Assembly: GCA_014762625.1 (NCBI GenBank)
Contig: JABURQ010000030.1
Location: forward strand, 1-64,000
Direction of reading: 5' to 3'
Origin: Planctomycetaceae bacterium
GTDB taxonomy: Bacteria > Planctomycetota > Planctomycetia > Planctomycetales > Planctomycetaceae
DNA: 64,000 nt
Below are positions 61,366 to 64,000 of the stretch, in pieces. The notes beneath the pieces are model-generated. The model did no database searches. It saw only the letters and a list, made by a program, of their open reading frames with translations, and was not told the DNA's origin. The translations under genes were made by a program, and so were the position numbers. Within the stretch, counting starts at the first letter, position 1. Each line of letters starts with the position of its first letter.

Positions 61366-62358
61366 TCAGGCAATCACCTCCCCCAGCCGCCACATTTTGC
61401 CGTCACCTGATTTCAACCGCGTGCCCCATTCATACGCCAGGCGTCCCATTGTCCAACGGGCGTTGATCTCCATCACCGGACGCAGGTGGATGTCATCCCG
61501 ATCGCGGAAGCGGACGGCGTCGATGCTGAACGGTCCCCAATAGCCTGTCTCTCCCGCTTCCCGGGCGAGTGACTCGCCGAGGGTGATCGCGGGACTCCAT
61601 TGTGATCGCTCCTCAGGTGAGAGCGACAGCCGACTCCCCATATACTCGCCGGTCGGCGCATTGAGGAGAGGGAGCGCCGCCAGAAACCGCACCTCTCCCG
61701 TTTTCGAAATGTCGTATTGCAGACCGACCTCATCAACGATGTCGAGCCACGGCTCCCAGATCAGCGTCTGTTGCTGAGCGAATCGTTTTTTCAACCAGCC
61801 GAGTTGAGTCGCAGCGAGATCCGTTCCCTCGCCGACCAGACGTTCCCGACCGGACATCCCGAACCGGGCTTTCACCACCCAGCGTCGTCCGTCCGCTCGA
61901 TCCCGAAGCAGGCAAGCCAGTTGATCTATCGAGTGGATCGGATGGGGAATTGCTTCACCGGAGAGACTGCTAGGTTCCCGTTCGACCGAAGTCAATCGAT
62001 CGTTCCAGGTCTTCACTTTCTCCGGATCGGGTTGATTCCAGCCCCAGTCACGGGACTTCGCCAATCTCTTCAAGGAAGCCGCCACGCCCCAGGGAATCAG
62101 TTCCCAATCGGCACCTCGAAAGTCGGCCGAGTCCCGAACCATCTCTTCCGACACAAAATTTACGTTTATCTCTCTGATGACTCGTTCCGATGGCGGTAGT
62201 TTGCCGGGAAGCACGACTCGGTCCTCTCGATCGCACAACGCTCCCAGAACAGGGGCGAAACGGCTATTAAGCCGTCGCAACTTTTCGGTCGGACGCCAGG
62301 ATTCTCCCGACGCCAGTTCGTGCTCGAAGTCAAAGTTGGGCCAGAACAGGCGAGGCAT
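61366..62358 (-). CDS. Orphan ATP-grasp-like protein
   Basis: A 330-residue protein I cannot place in a named family. The N-terminal third has WPNFDFEHELASGESWRPTEKLRRLNSRF. The middle and C-terminal parts look like an ATP-grasp fold: RRWVVKARFGMSGRERLVGEG (Lys plus Gly-rich loop that would hold ATP phosphates), LIWEPWLDIVDEVGLQYDI, then GYWGPFSIDAVRFRDRDDIHLRPVMEINARWTMG, where the E-I-N-A-R pattern resembles the magnesium-binding Glu/Asn pair. ATP-grasp enzymes join a carboxylate to an amine, thiol or hydroxyl. No signal peptide is present. It stands alone on the minus strand between an FAH gene and a sulfatase gene, so context gives no substrate. Confidence 0.65.
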   Translation of the reverse strand: MPRLFWPNFDFEHELASGESWRPTEKLRRLNSRFAPVLGALCDREDRVVLPGKLPPSERVIREINVNFVSEEMVRDSADFRGADWELIPWGVAASLKRLAKSRDWGWNQPDPEKVKTWNDRLTSVEREPSSLSGEAIPHPIHSIDQLACLLRDRADGRRWVVKARFGMSGRERLVGEGTDLAATQLGWLKKRFAQQQTLIWEPWLDIVDEVGLQYDISKTGEVRFLAALPLLNAPTGEYMGSRLSLSPEERSQWSPAITLGESLAREAGETGYWGPFSIDAVRFRDRDDIHLRPVMEINARWTMGRLAYEWGTRLKSGDGKMWRLGEVIA

Positions 62359-62501
62359 GATTGAGAACTTTTGTCGGAAGGTTGTGATCTATCGTCAATC
62401 GATTGATTTTGAGTTACCTGCGTTCCAATTTTCGGTACGATGAAAGTGCCTTCATATCATTTCACTCACTTCAAATCGCGAGACTTCCTCGGGAGATAAT
62501 C

Positions 62502-63917
62502 ATGCGACACGTGCTCTTCGCCTTGACTCTGTTCCTGATCGGCGACTCTCTGTTCGCCCAGGAGAAACCGAATGTGTTAATCATCATGGCCGATGATTGT
62601 ACCTATAACGATCTGCCATTGTACGGCGGACAGAATGCGAAGACACCCAATATTGACGGTTTGGCGACTCAGGGTCTGACCTTCAATCAGGCCTACCTGT
62701 CGTCCGCCATGTGCCAACCCTGCCGGGCGGAACTTTTCTCGGGTCAGTATCCATTACATAACGGCTGCGCCTATAACCATTCCTCCTCGCGTCCTACCAC
62801 GCTCAGTCTGCCGCAGTATCTGAAACCACTCGGGTATCGCGTGGGAATCAGCGGGAAAGTCCACGTTCTTCCCAGGCAGGCGTTTCCCTTCGAAAACGTT
62901 GACGGCTTCGATGGAAATTGTGTCCGCAATCCGACCCGGCCGCATTCGCTCGAAGGGATCGAAGACTTTATGTCGCGCGACGACCGGGAACCTTTTTGTC
63001 TCGTGGTGGCTCTCGTCGAGCCTCACCTCCCCTGGGTGATGGGGGACCCGTCTCAATATCCTCCTCAACAACTCAAACTCCCTCCCAACATCGCCGACAC
63101 GAAAGTCACGCGGGAGTACTTCAGCCGCTATCTGGCCGAAATCACCTACATGGACTCTCAAGTTGGAGACATCCTGAAAACGCTGGCCAAAACCGGCCAA
63201 CGGGATGAAACCCTGGTCCTGTTTACCTCGGAACAGGGATCGCAGTTTCCCGGTTGCAAGTGGACCAACTGGAACACCGGCGTTCATACGGCGTTGATTG
63301 CCTCCTGGCCGGGGCACATTCCCGTCGGCGGACGCACGGACGCCCTCGTGCAATACGCCGATGTCGCATCCACATTGATTGAAATTGCGGGAGGCGATCC
63401 TCACGCACATTCGCAACTGGATGGCACCAGTTTCAAATCGGTGCTCACCGACGGAGCGAACGTGCATCGCGAGTATGTCTATCAAATGCACAACAACATC
63501 CCGGAAGGCCCCCGCTATCCAATTCGCAGTGTCTCCAACGGCAAGTATCGCTACATCCGCAATTTGACTCCTAACGAAATTTACGTCGAAAAACATCTCA
63601 TGGGAGACGGCAGGAACAACAACCCCTACTTTGCCACCTGGCTCGGTGCGGGTCCTCAACGTCGCGATGTCTACCAGCTCCTGAAACGCTACATGAGTCG
63701 CCCCGCCGAGCAGCTTTACCTGACCAGTGAAGACCCTTACGAATTGAACGATCTGGCCGGCGATCCCGCACACGAGTCAATCCGCCTCCAGTTGAGCGCG
63801 GAACTCGACCGCTGGATGACCGAGCAGCGCGATCCCGGCGGGCCCGTTGATCTGGTGAAATCGCATCAAGCCGCCAAGCGGGGAAATCACCTCTTCGGCG
63901 TCCCCCACGAGGAATGA
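62502..63917 (+). CDS. Exported sulfatase, Cys type (CQPCR)
   Basis: About 471 residues from ATG 62502, where GGGAGA lies six bases upstream. The open frame extends 33 codons further but this start gives a signal peptide (MRHVLFALTLFLIGDSLFA). KPNVLIIMADDCTYNDLPLYGG carries the metal Asp pair. The signature is CQPCR (Cys71) followed by AELFSGQYPLHNG, matching the CxPxR rule for formylglycine formation but with Cys at the fourth position. YMDSQVGDILKTL and LVLFTSEQGSQFPG continue the fold. It resembles the iduronate/choline-type sulfatase branch of planctomycetes. It is periplasmic or secreted. No maturation enzyme is near. Confidence 0.92.
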   Translation: MRHVLFALTLFLIGDSLFAQEKPNVLIIMADDCTYNDLPLYGGQNAKTPNIDGLATQGLTFNQAYLSSAMCQPCRAELFSGQYPLHNGCAYNHSSSRPTTLSLPQYLKPLGYRVGISGKVHVLPRQAFPFENVDGFDGNCVRNPTRPHSLEGIEDFMSRDDREPFCLVVALVEPHLPWVMGDPSQYPPQQLKLPPNIADTKVTREYFSRYLAEITYMDSQVGDILKTLAKTGQRDETLVLFTSEQGSQFPGCKWTNWNTGVHTALIASWPGHIPVGGRTDALVQYADVASTLIEIAGGDPHAHSQLDGTSFKSVLTDGANVHREYVYQMHNNIPEGPRYPIRSVSNGKYRYIRNLTPNEIYVEKHLMGDGRNNNPYFATWLGAGPQRRDVYQLLKRYMSRPAEQLYLTSEDPYELNDLAGDPAHESIRLQLSAELDRWMTEQRDPGGPVDLVKSHQAAKRGNHLFGVPHEE

Positions 63918-64000
63918 TGTGGGGTGGGGTTATACTTGGTACTTGGCATTCTGGGCTACAAGGTCGAAGGACAATCTTCAAAGCAGGAAACTCAAATTGT

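Noticed and set aside
62754-63773. 339-residue open frame antisense to the second sulfatase
   Set aside because: Sulfatase motifs run through the plus strand; the reverse frame is a shadow.

Overview
The window reads as chromosome from a planctomycete, most likely family Planctomycetaceae. I base this on gene content, not on any database search. It has two secreted sulfatases, two PVC-type dehydrogenase-like proteins carrying c-type heme sites, ThuA and DUF1080 proteins, a YTV-repeat cysteine-rich surface protein, a Trx/PDZ lipoprotein, a DUF1571 protein, a fused double UvrA, and the futalosine menaquinone enzyme MqnE. Genes are mostly monocistronic or in short operons. There are no rRNA or tRNA genes, no CRISPR array, no insertion sequence and no prophage.

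Layout. 0.2-8 kb: a lysine-tailed small protein and a 2298-residue tandem UvrA with an unfamiliar duplicated C-terminal domain. 7.6-13 kb (minus strand): a small membrane protein, an orphan histidine kinase, a Trx/PDZ lipoprotein and a MacB-like ABC exporter. 13-15 kb (plus): a CbpA-like J-protein, a small membrane protein, rnpA and yidD. 15-21.8 kb (minus): a DUF1571 protein, a penta-heme beta-propeller protein, an FAD oxidoreductase and mnmM, the last three tightly overlapped. 22-25.5 kb (plus): three exported proteins, two of them paralogues, ending at a strong terminator. 25.5-26.7 kb: a gene-poor stretch rich in palindromes and interspersed repeats, with a frameshifted small membrane-protein gene. 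26.8-34 kb (minus): marR, an RND adaptor, an RND pump and an orphan RbsA-type ATPase, with an O-methyltransferase divergent from marR. 35-41.7 kb: DUF1080-ThuA fusion, sulfatase, RidA, methyltransferase and def-fmt. 41.7-47.7 kb (minus): mqnE, an atypical SGNH protein and a HEAT/heme dehydrogenase-like protein. 48-57.6 kb (minus): YTV protein, HEAT protein, a nucleotidyltransferase, panD, double GNAT, VanZ, aminotransferase, ThuA and a UbiD-family decarboxylase. 58-64 kb: cold-shock gene, TPR-like membrane protein, rluD, FAH hydrolase, an ATP-grasp-like protein and a second sulfatase.

How the genes work together. Translation and tRNA maturation are well represented (def-fmt, rnpA, rluD, mnmM with an FAD enzyme that could supply its substrate). 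Two genes fit futalosine-route menaquinone synthesis (mqnE, UbiD family). Many other products are exported and fit polysaccharide breakdown and surface construction. The observations I rate highest are the double UvrA with its duplicated C-terminal domain, the FAD-oxidase/mnmM operon behind a heme protein, the paralogous exported triplet, the palindrome-rich gap with a broken gene, and the ATP-grasp-like orphan. I did not find a clear defence system or other complete novel multi-gene system.
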